A DNA stretch of 64,000 nt from Cunninghamella blakesleeana (GCA_017871115.1 JAFCIZ010000002.1:310001-374000), one strand, 5' to 3'; positions 1 through 12,914 are shown, counted from the first letter of the stretch. Numbers and translations are program-made. The notes: generated by a model from the sequence alone, not told the origin.

Positions 1-1
1 T

Positions 2-3000
2 AATGATAATGATGTTAATCATAAAAACACTTTGATAATAAACGAAGCACCAGAAATGTCTAAAGAAAATAATATTAATAATAGCAATAATAATGATATT
101 AATAATGATCATAGTGATGATGAATTAATCGGTGACACATCAAACCAGCAAATGGAATTGCAGCATTCTGAAAATGAATCTGTATCAAAAAATAAACATA
201 TACCCATTAGCAATCCTGAAATAAATAATGATTATGGATCAATAAACATGACGGATACTGAAAATGATAACAATGATATTGAAAGTACAGATAAAGCATA
301 TGAATCAAGTGCTTATGAAACAGAGTCCGAAAAACAACAACAACAACAACAGGCAACTGTTCTACCTACTGGTACCACATTATCAACTACAAATGTCTCT
401 ACCCGCGTACCATTTTTATTACGTGGTACCTTACGTGAATATCAACATGTAGGTTTAGATTGGTTAGTTAGTTTGTATAATAACGGATTAAATGGTATTT
501 TGGCAGATGAAATGGGTTTGGGCAAAACAATTCAAACCATTGCATTATTAGCTTCTTTGGCATGTGAAAAAGGAATTTGGGGGCCTCATTTAGTTGTTGT
601 ACCTACAAGTGTGTTATTAAATTGGGAAATGGAATTCAAGCGATGGTTACCAGGATTTAAAATCCTCACTTATTATGGCAATCCTAAGGAACGTAAAGAA
701 AAACGGGTCGGTTGGTCTAAGGAAAATGCGTTTCATGTATGTATTACATCTTATCAATTGGTTATTCAAGATCAAAGTGCTTTTAAAAGAAAGCCTTGGC
801 AATATTTAATTTTGGATGAAGCTCATCATATTAAAAATTTTAGATCGCAAAGGTGGCAAGTATTGCTTAATTTTAATTCTAAAAGACGATTATTATTGAC
901 TGGAACACCTTTACAAAATAATTTAATGGAATTATGGTCCTTGTTATACTTTTTAATGCCAAATGGTATCTCATCTGCTATGCCTATTGGATTTGCTAAT
1001 CTCAGAGAATTTCAAGAATGGTTTTCTAATCCAGTAGATCTCATGATTGAAGGAGAAGAAGGTATGACTGAAGAATCTAGAAATGCTATTCAAAAACTTC
1101 ATACGGTACTTAGACCTTATTTATTAAGACGACTTAAATTGGATGTGGAACGGCAAATGCCAGCCAAATATGAACATGTGATGTATTGTAAACTTTCTAA
1201 ACGACAGCGTTATCTTTATGATGATTTTATGGGACGTGCTAAAACGAAAGAAACATTAGCAAGCGGTAATTTCCTCAGCATTATTAACGCACTCATGCAA
1301 TTAAGAAAAGTATGCAATCATCCAGATCTTTTTGAAGAACGACCCATTGTTACAAGTTTCTGTATGACCAATACGATACAAGAACAAGGAAAAATGTTAG
1401 AAAAATGGGTTTTATGTCGTTGGAATATACACAGCAGCGATATAGATAAAATTAATTTGGAATCATCTCATGATCTTGTCTTTGTACAACCAACATTAGA
1501 AATGACGACGTCTCAATTAGTTGCTAATGATTATACATCATTAGATTGTAGTAAACAAATAATAAAAACAATTCAGAAAATTCAAACGCAAGTAGCAACC
1601 AATGGGATTCATTCTCGTTCTATTCAATCTGGGAAAAAGTATGTTGACTTGAAAACACATCATCAGGCGTATTTATTACAACAACAATTAGCTACAGCAC
1701 AACGTTGGCAATCTATATTAAATAGAAATCAGCAAAGATGTGAAAAACGTCCGCTCTATGGTATAGGATTAATAGAAAAATGTCAACAACTCTTTGCAAA
1801 GCCATACCATATCAAGTTTTTCCCAACACCAGAAAACAACTATCATTTGGACGCCGTTACTTACTCTAATCGATCAGACACCATTCGTGATTGTGTCTTA
1901 AGTTATGAAAATAGAATTCAACGATATATGGATATTATTAAATACTATACATTTGTCACACCTGCAGCAATAGTTCAATCAGTACCCATTTTAACACCAA
2001 CATCATTTATACCTCTTAATTATAATAAAAACTTTAATATCAATAATAACACTAATAATAGCAATGCATATTACCATAGTCATCATCAACAGCAACAACC
2101 TTTATCATTAACATTATCATCTTCAACATCATCAGTATATATAAATAATAGCAACAATATCAATTGTATAAAAGATATTTTTCACCCTATATCATCAAGA
2201 TTAAAAATTGCATTTCCAGATAAACGTCTTCTTCAATATGATTGTGGGAAATTACAAAGATTAGCTACGCTTTTACAGGATTTATCTGCAGGTGAACACC
2301 GTGCATTAATTTTTACTCAGATGACAAAAGTATTAGATATCTTGGAATCATTTCTTAATATGCATGGTTATCGATATTTACGATTGGATGGTGCTACTAA
2401 AGTAGAACAAAGACAAGTTTTAACTGAGCGATTTAATAATGATAAAAGAATAACATGCTTTATCTTATCAACCCGAAGTGGCGGTCTTGGTATTAATTTA
2501 ACTGGTGCTGATACTGTTATCTTCTATGATTCGGATTGGAATCCATCTATGGTATGCATAAAAATTAAAAAATATAATAAAGAAAATGAATAAGATGATT
2601 ATATATTTATTTTTTTGTAAAATAAAAATAAAAATATATTTTCTCACTTTCCCTTTTTCTCATTTTTTATGAATAGGATAAACAATGTCAAGATAGAGCT
2701 CATCGTATTGGTCAGGTACGTGATGTACATATCTATAGATTTGTTACAGAATATACCATTGAAGAAACTATTTTCAAAAAAGCTAATCAAAAAAGGTATG
2801 CAAACATATATATATATCTATATCTATATATATATATATTAAATTCTGACTATATTTTTTCTTTTCTAATTTGATTATATATATAGATTACTGGACGACA
2901 TGGTTATTCAGGAAGGTGGATTTACTAATGATTACTTTCAAAAAATGGATTGGTGGCGTGATTTACCAGAAATTGCAGGAAATATTGGTTCCAGAAGATC

Positions 3001-3598
3001 TGAAAATAAAGAAGGATCAATTATAGAAGAAACGCAAGAAAGTAACAATATTGATATGGAGCGAGCATTGTTAGAAGCGGAAGGAGATGAGATTGATGCT
3101 CAAGCGGCTATAGCAGCTAGGAATGAAATGATTATGGATGATCACGATTTTGACGATTCAATACAATCAACACCTAAATTATCATCTTCTACTATTCAAT
3201 ATAATAATAACAGTTCATTATCGTCATCAATAGCCAATTCACCAAAGAACATATCAGCATCTTCAAACAGATCTACACCACAACTACCACCCTCTTCACC
3301 ACCTTCAGCTTCTTTATCACCTTCTTTCCCTCATCAAGCTTCTTCGCCAGCATTATCATCTTATGAAACAACTATTGTTACACCCACTCCAATATTAAAT
3401 AAAAATGACGACGCCAATGTACTTAGCATAATGAGTCATATTAATAACAATAATGACGATGAATATAATAACAATGAATTTGATGAGCATATGGATGTAG
3501 GCCATGTAGATCAATATATGCTAAGATTTTGGGAAAGAGAAATGTTTGGGGAATATTTGGGCTTTGGCGGTTTACCTAAACCAGTTGATTTCGAATAA
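2..3598 (+). CDS. SWR1: SWR1-type chromatin remodelling ATPase, 5' part outside window
   Basis: Catalytic subunit of the complex that exchanges H2A for H2A.Z in nucleosomes (family knowledge). Exons 2..2551, 2677..2795 and 2887..3598; the reading frame is already open at the left edge, so the N-terminus with the HSA domain lies outside. 1126 residues are visible. An acidic, Asn/Gln-rich leader is followed by the first helicase lobe with the Walker A stretch DEMGLGKT (about residue 170) and DEAH (about 272). A long insertion with poly-Asn, Gln and Ser runs separates it from the second lobe (about 770 onward), which has SGGLGINLTGAD and, across intron 1, QDRAHRIGQ. The long inter-lobe insertion and the KANQKRLLDDMVIQEG segment favour SWR1 over INO80 or SNF2. 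The C-terminal tail is acidic and Ser/Pro/Asn-rich. Both introns are short, with GTATGC donors. Confidence 0.93.
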
Positions 3599-4632
3599 AA
3601 TATATATCTACACATATATCTATATATATATCTAATTTTTTTTTTTATTTTAATTTTTTTTTTTTTTTTTTTTTTTTGATCATTTGATTTTATTATCTAT
3701 TGTTATATTATTTTAAATTTGATACTAATAAAATTTTAATATAACTATATGCACTTCTTTATTTTATATACCCAATCTATATTACAGCAGTTTCTGGCCT
3801 AGATAATGATTTTTTTCCTGCAAAGTTTGATTTAATGTGTTTTGTAATATATAAAATAATTAAATTTATGAGATATATTTCTGTTTATTTATTTTTCAAT
3901 ATACGTTTTGTAATCTTTAAGTGAAGGTTATCTTTTTTTTGGTCATTCATTCAAAAAGCACCTTTTAAAAATAGAATTTAAATATAGAAAAAAACAATAT
4001 TTTATGTTATTTTATGTTTAAATAAGGGTATAGTATGATTTTTAATATTGAACATGTTAATAAGTGATATAATCCCGAAGGTCTGCAGGTTAGTTAATCA
4101 CAAACATACATAAATTATATTTGAAGCATAAAAAAATTAATGAAGCATGAAAAAATTAAAAAGCATGAAGAGGAATTAAATCTCAGCTACTACGTGAAGG
4201 TTATTTTTAAAACAGACAAGATTTCATTTTACTCTCAATATTTTTAAAAAAGAAAAAAATGACAATGTTATGCAATTACAGATATATTTAGTTGTCAGAA
4301 ATAAACAGTGACCAAAAAAAAAAAAAAAAATTTAGTGGATATTATGAACCTCACACGATAATCGTATTTTTTATTTTTTTATTTTTTTATTATTTGGTTC
4401 TCTCTCCTTTTATAACAGAAAAAAAAAAAGAAAAGCCGAAATTACAACCTATATTAAAAGCACTTATTAATTCATATGTCAAGAACTACACTCACGTCAT
4501 TTTAGGTAATAAATGTTTTACCAAGGTTTACAATATAGACATACATACGTATATATATATACTTCTTTTTTTTTAACAACTTCAACTCCTTTTCTCTTTC
4601 TCTTTCTCTTTTATTTATTTATTTTTTAGTCT
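3599..4632. other. Intergenic, SWR1 to PAK kinase
   Basis: No gene seen. It starts with T-runs after the SWR1 stop. At 4122..4168 there are two and a half copies of a 19-bp direct repeat (core AAGCATRAAAAAATTAA). A pyrimidine tract ending in TTTTTTAG lies at 4572..4630, directly before the PAK start codon. It could be a core-promoter CT tract or a 3' splice site of an untranslated leader. Confidence 0.6.
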
Positions 4633-6585
4633 ATGTTTGAAAACTCTTCAGCTAAAACATTAGTTACTGCCCCTAACATAAATTTAGATTTGGACAACGA
4701 CTCTCAATTAAATATACGTTCTACACCTATTTATTCAACTTATGAACAACATCAGCAGCATAATATGGCACATAGCAAAAATATGGCAATATCTAAACAT
4801 CACTCCACTAAAAATAAACGAAAGTTTGGATCTATCTATTCTGCTTTTGATATTTTAAAAAGTAAGTTGACATATGTATATATTAGGGGATGGTTTATAT
4901 ATTATATAAATATACAATTATATGCCATTAGTATCATTGTATTATTTTTATGTGCCGATCATTGCACCGAGAATTAAATTATCAAAATTATTATTATTGT
5001 TATTAGATAGATGGTCTAAAAATAATAGCCTAAAGATATCATCCCCCTTTAGTGCATTACATGTTAATCATATACGTTTTGATAAAGAATCTAATGAATG
5101 GTTATGGAGTGGTTGTTACCCCGAAACTATAAAGATGATTCATAGTAAGTTAAAGATAAATTATAATAGATAAAACAACGATAGTTATTAATATATATAT
5201 GAAGGGAAATTCGATGTATATTTATTTTATTTTTACTGTTTTTTATGTTTTTATAATTTTTTTTAAAAAAAACAAAACAATATTTTATATAAAAACTCAA
5301 AACATTACAAAAAAGTAACATAGGAGATCAGCATGAGTTACTCCTAGTATTTATTCAAAAATTATATTCAGAATTGGAGTTATCCGGAAATGATATAAAA
5401 AAAGAAAAATTACATTCATTAACTCAAGAACAGGCAACTTCTAAAGTCATTCTATCATGTATTAAAAAGAATCCCGCTCTGGTTTATCAATCTTTTTCAC
5501 AAATTGGTGAAGGGTATGTTATATATAAATAAATAGATGAGTTTACCTTTTTGATAAATAATAGATATATTATGAAATATATATTTTATATTTAGAGCAT
5601 CAGGTGTTGTTTTTAAAGGGCAAAATCGTCAAGGAATGAGCGTAGCTATTAAAAGAATTCGGCTTTATAGTCATCCAAGACATGATTTATTATTAAATGA
5701 AATCACAATTGCTAAAAAGCCAAGATATCATCCAAATATAGTGCAGCATATTGAATCTTATTTATGGAGCAATAGTATATGGATGGTGATGGAATATATG
5801 GATGGTGGTAATTTAACAGATGTGGTCTCTTTTAGAAGTTTATTTGAAACTGAAATTGGAGTAATTTCTCGTGAAGTTTTGCAAGGCTTACATTATTTAC
5901 ATTCTAATGGGATCATTCATCGTGATATAAAAAGTGATAATATATTAATCAGCCGAAGTGGGCAAGTAAAATTATGTAAGTTATAAAATAAAATAATATT
6001 ATTTATGCCTATTATTGTTACTTACAAAGACGGATTTTTTTTTTTTATTTTTCATTTTTTTATAGCCGATTTTGGTTTTTCTGCGCAGCTTAGCTGCCAT
6101 CGATCAAAAAGAATAACTAAAGCCGGTACTCAGTGTTTTGTAAATATTATAATTATATATATATTATATAATTATATATATATTATATAATTATGAAATA
6201 ATTATTGATTGACCGATTTACTATATATATTTTTATATAGATGGCACCAGAAGTTTCATGTGGATTGAGTTATGGAAATAAAATTGATATATGGTCTTTT
6301 GGTATTACAGTGATCGAAATGATTGAAAGGAAGCCACCTTATATAGATGAACCTGAACGTGCTGCTTATATGTTATCACTTAAAAAGGTACCTACATTAA
6401 AACATCCTGAAAAAATAACAACTGGATTATCACTTTTTTTAAATAGTTGTTTTGAAATCAATCCTAAAAAAAGAGCTTCTGCTGAATATTTATTAAATCA
6501 TTCTTTTTTGGAGTCGGCCGGTTCTACTAATATTTTAATCCCTTTAATTCATTCTTCTTTAAATACTACATCCTCTTCTTCTTAA
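4633..6585 (+). CDS. PAK/STE20-family kinase with CRIB motif
   Basis: p21-activated Ser/Thr kinase, expected to be a Cdc42/Rac effector in polarity and MAP kinase signalling. Six exons: 4633..4861, 5007..5144, 5324..5513, 5596..5975, 6066..6139, 6241..6585 (451 residues). A CRIB-like motif starts near residue 87 (ISSP, then H-x-x-H), but the usual G-x-F-x-G-L-P end is altered. A linker of about 65 residues leads to the kinase: glycine loop GEGASG, catalytic lysine in VAIKRI (about 205), HRDIKSDN (about 294), DFG, and the phosphoacceptor context KRITKAGT. The P+1 loop reads GTQCF|MAPE across intron 5 instead of the canonical GTPYWMAPE. No PH domain was seen, so it is nearer Ste20/Shk1 than Cla4. 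It is shorter than most fungal PAKs because the disordered N-terminus is small. Confidence 0.88.
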
Positions 6586-6839
6586 AAATAATAAATAAAT
6601 AGTAATAAAAATCATGTTTATATACAATATATATACCCTTTTTATATTATTTTATACATTCATGCAAATTTTTTAGTTACACTATAGATACTTAAATAGT
6701 AAAGGATTAACAGTCAAAATTTGAGCGGACCTTTCAAATTTCCTAAAATTTAAAAAATCATTTTTTTTTTACCCCTTGCTCTTTTTTTTTCTTTTTCTTT
6801 TTTTTTTTTTTTTTTTTAACCTTGTCAAAAAAATAAAAA

Positions 6840-9288
6840 ATGACATTTGTTCGTTCCCTATTTGGCAGTGTGGGGAGAATAAAGTCAACTGCTCTTTCAC
6901 ACAAAGTTGGCTTTACTCAACCAATACAAACATTATTACCTACTGATTTATACCGCCGTTGGCAAACTACTAGTTCAGCTGTTGATTACGATAATGCTGA
7001 TCCTGAAGATGTGGTAAGTGAAGAATATATATGTATAAAAAAAAGATAAAAAGGAGAATGAGTATAATTGGTATATATATAATATTTAGTATAACAATAA
7101 GCAATAATTTGCTAATAAAAATTACTACATATTTTATTCATTTATTTTATTTATTCATATTTTTATTTATTCATATTTTTATCATTTTTAGTCACGTTTA
7201 AGAATGTTAAGAAATATTGGTATATCTGCTCATATTGACTCAGGAAAAACAACTTGTACAGAGCGTATATTATATTACACAGGACGTATTAAAGAAATTC
7301 ATGATGTACGTGGTCGTGATGGTGTTGGTGCTAAAATGGATTCTATGGATTTGGAAAGAGAAAAAGGGATTACTATTCAATCAGCTGCTACCTATGCTAG
7401 CTGGGGTGATTACAACATTAATATTATTGATACTCCAGGACACGTTGACTTTACTATTGAAGTCGAAAGAGCCCTTCGGGTATTGGATGGTGCAGTGATG
7501 ATTTTATGTTCGGTTTCAGGTGTACAATCACAAACAATTACGGTAGATAGACAAATGAGAAGATACAATGTGCCTCGTATCTCCTTTATCAACAAAATGG
7601 ATCGTGCTGGTGCTAATCCTTTCAGAATCATCGATCAAATGCGTAACAAATTAAAATTAACTGCTGCTGCTATTCAAATCCCTATTGGCGCTGAAGATCA
7701 ATTCCAAGGTGTTGTGGATTTAGTAAAATGGAAGGCTTATTATAATCAAGGTGAAAGTGGTGAAAATTTAGTGGAAAAAGATATCCCTGAAGAATTATTA
7801 CCTTTGGCTACAGAAAAAAGAACGGAATTAATTGAACAATTGGCTAATGTAGATGATGAAATTGCTGACCTTTATTTAATGGAAGAAACACCTACAGTAG
7901 AACAATTTATGGATGCTATTCGACGATCTACTATTGCTTTGAAATTCACACCAGTTTTGATGGGCTCTGCTTTTAAAAATACTGCTGTTCAACCTTTATT
8001 AGACGCTGTTATTAATTATTTACCTGATCCCTCTCAAGTCACCAACGTAGCTCTCGATATTAATCAATCTGAACAACCTGTGAACCTTAGTCCTTTCTCT
8101 GCAAATCCTTTTGTAGGCTTAGCATTTAAATTGGAAGAAGGCCGTTATGGTCAATTAACTTATATGCGTATTTATCAAGGTAAATTGAAAAAGGGTTCCT
8201 TTATTACAAATGTCAAGACTGGAAAAAAAATCAAAGTTCCAAGATTAGTTCGTATGCATGCTGCCGATATGGAAGATGTTGACGAATTAGGTGCTGGTGA
8301 AATTGGTGCTATGTTTGGTGTTGATTGTGCTAGTGGTGATACTTTTACTGATGGAAGTCTTCAATATTCTATGTCTTCTATGTTTGTCCCTGAACCTGTC
8401 ATTTCTCTTTCTTTAACTCCTAAAGGAAAAGAAACTCCTAACTTCTCAAAAGCCTTAAATCGTTTCCAAAAAGAAGATCCTACTTTCCGTGTTCATGTAG
8501 ATAGTGAAAGCAAAGAAACTATCATTTCTGGTATGGGTGAATTACATTTACAAATCTATGTTGAAAGAATGAAACGTGAATATAATGTTGATTGTGCTAC
8601 TGGTAAACCTCGTGTCGCTTTCCGTGAAACCATTACCCAACCTGCTAAATTCAATTATACTCATAAAAAACAATCTGGTGGTGCTGGTCAATTTGGTCGC
8701 GTTGTTGGTGTATTGGAACCAATGACAAAAGATGAAGAAACTGGTAAAGATATTGCATTTGAAAATCGTGTTATTGGTGGTAATATTCCTACCAATTTCA
8801 TTCCCGCTTGTGAAAAAGGTTTTAATGATGCTTTAGAAAAGGGTCCCTTAATTGGTCACCCTGTCAATGGTGTTCGTATGGTTTTGGAAGATGGTGCAGC
8901 TCATGCTGTCGATTCTTCTGAATTGGCTTTCCGTATTGCCACCAAGAATGCTTTTGCTGAAGCTTTTGGTAAAGCTAAACCTACTATTCTTGAACCTGTG
9001 ATGAATGTATCCATTTCTGCTCCTATTGAATTCCAAGGTGCTGTCATTGGTGGTTTAAATAAACGTAAAGGTACTATTGTAGATACTGAAATTCAAGAAG
9101 ACTACTTTAATGTTACCGCTGATGTTCCTCTTAATGATATGTTTGGTTATTCTACTGAATTACGTTCTGCTACTCAAGGAAAAGGTGAATTCTCCATGGA
9201 ATACAAAGAACATTTACCTGTCCAAGCCTTTGTTCAAGATCAACTTATTGATGAATACAAGAAAAAGGAAGCTGCTGCTAAGAAATAG
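6840..9288 (+). CDS. MEF1: Mitochondrial elongation factor G1
   Basis: Mitochondrial translocase GTPase that moves peptidyl-tRNA and mRNA after each peptide bond. Exons 6840..7013 and 7192..9288 (756 residues, close to the length of yeast Mef1). The first 58 residues are basic with Ser/Thr/Arg and few acids, fitting a matrix presequence. They are followed by the G1 motif AHIDSGKTT (about residue 70), the switch segment [19 protein letters not shown] (G3) and NKMDRAGA (G4). The later EF-G domains are intact to the basic C-terminus KKKEAAAKK. Codon choice in the large exon is more regular (GGT, GCT, CGT) than in neighbouring genes, suggesting high expression. A CT-rich tract at 6768..6820 sits just upstream of the start codon. 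The start is supported by the presequence and the intron joint. Confidence 0.96.
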
Positions 9289-10228
9289 ATCATGATCATC
9301 CTTTTCATTTTTTTTAAAAAAAAGAAAAAGAAAAAAAAATTATATAGATTTTAGATATATATATATATATAAATGAATAATAATAATATTAACAGTAACA
9401 AAAATAGAATGAAAAAAAAAATGGAAACTTGTATATATGTTTTATTCTTTTTATTTTTAATAAACATCTTTTTTTATTTCATTTTAAATATATATTATAA
9501 TAAAAAAAAATTGAGCATTACTTTGAGTAAAAATGACTACCATCATAAATACAAAAAATGTAAACATCAAGAATAAAATATTAACTAAAAATCATGAAGC
9601 ATTGACCAAAAATAAGGAAAGAGTATCCAAAAATCAAGTAAATCATCAGCATGAATGAATAGTCAGTACTATAATTATAAAGGACTGTCAAGGAAATCAT
9701 AAAAGTAATTACCAGTGAATGATAAAAGCAACCACAAATTAAAAACCACAAAAGGAAACCCTTAGAAATCATAAAAAGTCAGTCAGGGATTGTAAAAAAA
9801 TCTATATTGTTAATCCCAACAATATGTATTTATAGATTAACATTGTTTTATAACGTATAGAAAATAAAGGTAGTAATTTAAAAGGGTTACCTGGGAAACT
9901 AAAATAGTAAAAGACAAAAAAAAATTATGTAGATTTTCTTTTGAGCTCCAGTAAATATTATAGTGTGAGTGAAGTAGAATCTTTTTAATTTTATCATCAC
10001 TAGAAATTGATATATTGATAAAAAAATATATAATTTGACTAAAATGCATTTATAAAAAAAAAAGTTAATTTCATTCAATTGTTTTTTCGATTTTTTCAAG
10101 ATTAATACATTTTAATAAAATAGAATATTCACATATTTATTAAAAATAAAAAAAAAAAAAGATTCAAACAAAATATAATTATATTTTCATAACCAAAATA
10201 AGATGCATATACTAATAATTTAACTTAT
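9289..10228. other. Convergent intergenic, MEF1 / cyclophilin
   Basis: No credible gene. Just after MEF1 there is a T/A-run pair and a TA tract. Between about 9580 and 9790 the composition is less extreme, and degenerate AAATCATAAAA / AAATCATGAAG motifs recur, possibly a worn minisatellite or repeat remnant. The rest is A/T low complexity. Confidence 0.5.
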
Positions 10229-11364
10229 TTAAACAGTACCAGAATTAGTAATTTTGATTGTAGCGTTAGGCTTACCAGAGCCAGAACCATGAGATTCAAT
10301 CTTCTTGACGAGATCCATACTATTTTTATTTTTAAAACAATATTATAAAATAAACAATAAGTTTAGTTCAAACCAATCATCATAATCATTGTTATTTATC
10401 TATTCATTATTACCCTTCAACTACTTCACCAAACTATTTAGGAGGAAAAAGAAAAAGAGAAAAAATAGATGAGTAAAAAAGTGAATAATTTTTTTTTTTT
10501 TGTCATTAAAGCCAAACTTACCACAACGTGTTTGCCTATTATTAATACGAATGGTAGTGTTTATTATGTTAGATTTAATAAAAATAAACAAATAAGTGAA
10601 TCATTATTGTTAGTATTATTATAAACTTCTACTTAGAGGATTATTATTATTATTTTCTTACCATCGAGCCATGAAGTAACAACGGTAGTGATGAAGAATT
10701 GAGATCCGTTAGTTCCTGGACCAGCATTAGCCATAGATAATAATCCAGGTCTGCTGTGCTTGATTTTGAAGTTTTCATCTTCGAATTTGTTACCATAGAT
10801 GGATTTACCCTAGGAAAAAAAAAACAAAAAACAAAACAAAAAACAAAAAAAATAAGACCCACAAACCCGTTAATTATTACTCTTAATATATACTGTTTTT
10901 TTTTTTTTTAAAAAAAAAAAAATCATAATCATAATACTTACACCGGTACCATTGTGGTTAGTAAAGTCACCACCTTGTAACATGAATTGGGGAATAACAC
11001 GGTGGAAACCAGAGCCAGCATAACCGTAACCGTTTTGGCCGGTACAAAGTTCACGGAAGTTTCTAGCGGTCTTGGGAACTACATCATCGTAGAGCTTGAA
11101 GACGATGCGCTAAGTAAAAGTAACAATAAAAGTATATAAAAATAAAGATATTAAAAATAAGATTAAACGCGTGTACTAATAGTAATAATAAAAAAAAAAA
11201 AAACATATACTTACACCAGCAGGGTTATTGTTGATAGAGATATCGAAGAAACACTATTAAAAAATATATAATAGTGACAATGATAATAATAATAGTTCAT
11301 TAGATTAATAAAAAAAAAAGACCATATAAAGCAGTATATTATTATTAATACTTACGTTAGACAT
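10229..11364 (-). CDS. Cyclophilin A, tandem copy 1
   Basis: Peptidyl-prolyl cis-trans isomerase of the cytosolic cyclosporin-binding type. Seven exons in coding order: 11364..11356, 11253..11215, 11109..10942, 10809..10662, 10535..10522, 10433..10414, 10319..10229 (162 residues, the usual length). It begins [16 protein letters not shown]; the third position of the family MSNVFFD start is Cys here. Active-site residues are present: [15 protein letters not shown] (Arg, Phe, Met, Gln), GSQFFI, and SWLDGKHVVFG (Trp, His). The first coding exon is 9 nt (Met-Ser-Asn) and exon 5 is a 14-nt microexon; the frame closes only when both are used. Head-to-tail duplicate of the next gene with a matching exon pattern. 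A GCGCC/GGCGC inverted repeat lies about 100 bp upstream. Confidence 0.95.
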
Positions 11365-11772
11365 TTTTTGTGTTGTTTATAGAATACGAAAGAAAAAGAA
11401 AATTTTTTTTTTTCAAAATTATAATTTATAAATTATATGACGCAAATTCAATGACCGCATCGCGCCAAAACGGCGCTTGAATTTAAATAAACCCCTTTTT
11501 TATAATTACATTCATTATAATGTATTTTTATTTTGGAAAAGATGTAGATATTTTTATCTATTTATTTTAGTGACTAGTCATAATAAACGTAAATTATAAA
11601 TATATATATATATATAATAAAATAAAAATCACGTCTTTATAATTTACTGTTAGAAGGCATAAAAATGATAATGAAGTTTTCAAACAAAAATATTTTATTT
11701 ACATATATGCATTATTTTTATAATAAATCAAAATAAAATAATTTACTCTTTACATTCGTCAGTTTAAAAAAT
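11365..11772 (-). promoter_or_regulatory. Spacer between cyclophilin copies, promoter of copy 1
   Basis: 408 bp with no gene. It holds the only GC-rich patch nearby, GCGCCAAAACGGCGC at 11462..11476, about 100 bp upstream of the copy 1 start codon. GCGCCAAA is the complement of the E2F/MBF-type core TTTGGCGC. The remainder is A/T-rich. Confidence 0.4.
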
Positions 11773-12679
11773 TTATATGGTACCACAATCAGCAATGGTA
11801 ACCTTGGCTTTGGTTGTTCCAGAAGCAGAGCCTAAGTTTTCTATCGTTTTGACAAGGTCATAACTGTTTTTTTTAAAAAAAATATATAAAATTAGCCTAG
11901 AGCTCAAGTACTACAGTTGCTATTATTATAACGTAATTATTTATTTACCCTTCAACTACTTCACCAAAACTATATAAAAAAAATAAAAGAATAAAATATG
12001 GATTAGTAAAGAATAAATTTAGAAAGAATATCTCTTTCTATTTTGAACTGGAGTCATTTCTTACACAACATGAGCACCTAAAATTGATATAGAAGATAGC
12101 ACCATTTAATAATAGTAAATAAATAAATAATAGTGATATGATTAGTATTCAAACCATAGTCAACATTATTAATATTCTATATATATATGAAAGATTTTTT
12201 TTACCATCGAGCCATGAAGTAACAACGGTAGTGATGAAGAATTGAGATCCGTTGGTATTACGACCAGCATTAGCCATAGATAATAATCCAGGCTTGGAGT
12301 GCTTGAGGTTAAAGTTTTCATCTTCGAATTTTTCGCCATAGATGGATTTACCCTAGAGACATAAAATAAAAAAAAAAATGAGACATATGCATTGCCCTTT
12401 TATTTGTCCTTTAAAATACATCTCTTTTTTTAAAATAAAATAATATAAAAGTATACTTACACCAGTGCCGTTTCCACGAGTGAAATCACCACCTTGTAAC
12501 ATGAAACCGGGAATAACACGGTGGAAGCTAGAGCCTTTGTAGCCAAAGCCGTTTTGACCTGTGCAAAGTTCACGGAAGTTTCTAGCGGTCTTGGGGACTA
12601 CGTCATCAAAGAGTTTGAAGACAATACGCTAAGTAAAAAAAATAAAAAAATAGAAAATGAGAATAGACAAAAGAGAAGG

Positions 12680-12714
<35 letters not shown>

Positions 12715-12914
12715 GAGATAAAAACGCGTATAATATATAGTTATAAAATAATAAAACTAAATTATACTTACACCAGCAGCTTTACCGTCAATGGTGATAT
12801 CAAAGAAAACCTATTGAAAAGCGAAAATGGTAATGATAACATTCAATTAATAAATGAATTCATGAAGATACTTAAAATAACTATTTAAATGTTATTTAAG
12901 CATACGTTAGACAT
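11773..12914 (-). CDS. Cyclophilin A, tandem copy 2
   Basis: Second cytosolic-type peptidyl-prolyl isomerase. Exons in coding order: 12914..12906, 12810..12772, 12628..12461, 12352..12205, 12077..12065, 11969..11949, 11863..11773 (162 residues). Starts [16 protein letters not shown]; keeps [21 protein letters not shown] and SWLDGAHVVFG, so catalysis should be retained. All six introns match copy 1, except that intron 5 is displaced by one base: the microexon is 13 nt instead of 14 and the next exon 21 instead of 20, shifting the intron from phase 0 to phase 2. Exon 4 differs from copy 1 at 16 of 148 bases by my count, with the first 49 bases of that block (plus strand) identical. The copies differ at surface loops and the C-terminus, so this is not a very recent duplicate. 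Confidence 0.95.
12681..12712. repeat. (TA)16 tract
   Basis: Perfect dinucleotide run inside an intron of cyclophilin copy 2. Similar long TA tracts occur in many introns here. Confidence 0.95.

Noticed and set aside
4292..4576. 94-codon open frame before the PAK kinase
   Set aside because: Encodes mostly Lys, Phe, Tyr and Ile runs from simple sequence, and no joint to the kinase gives a known domain such as PH.
9373..9576. 67-codon frame after MEF1
   Set aside because: Composition of Asn/Lys/Phe runs typical of random A/T DNA here.
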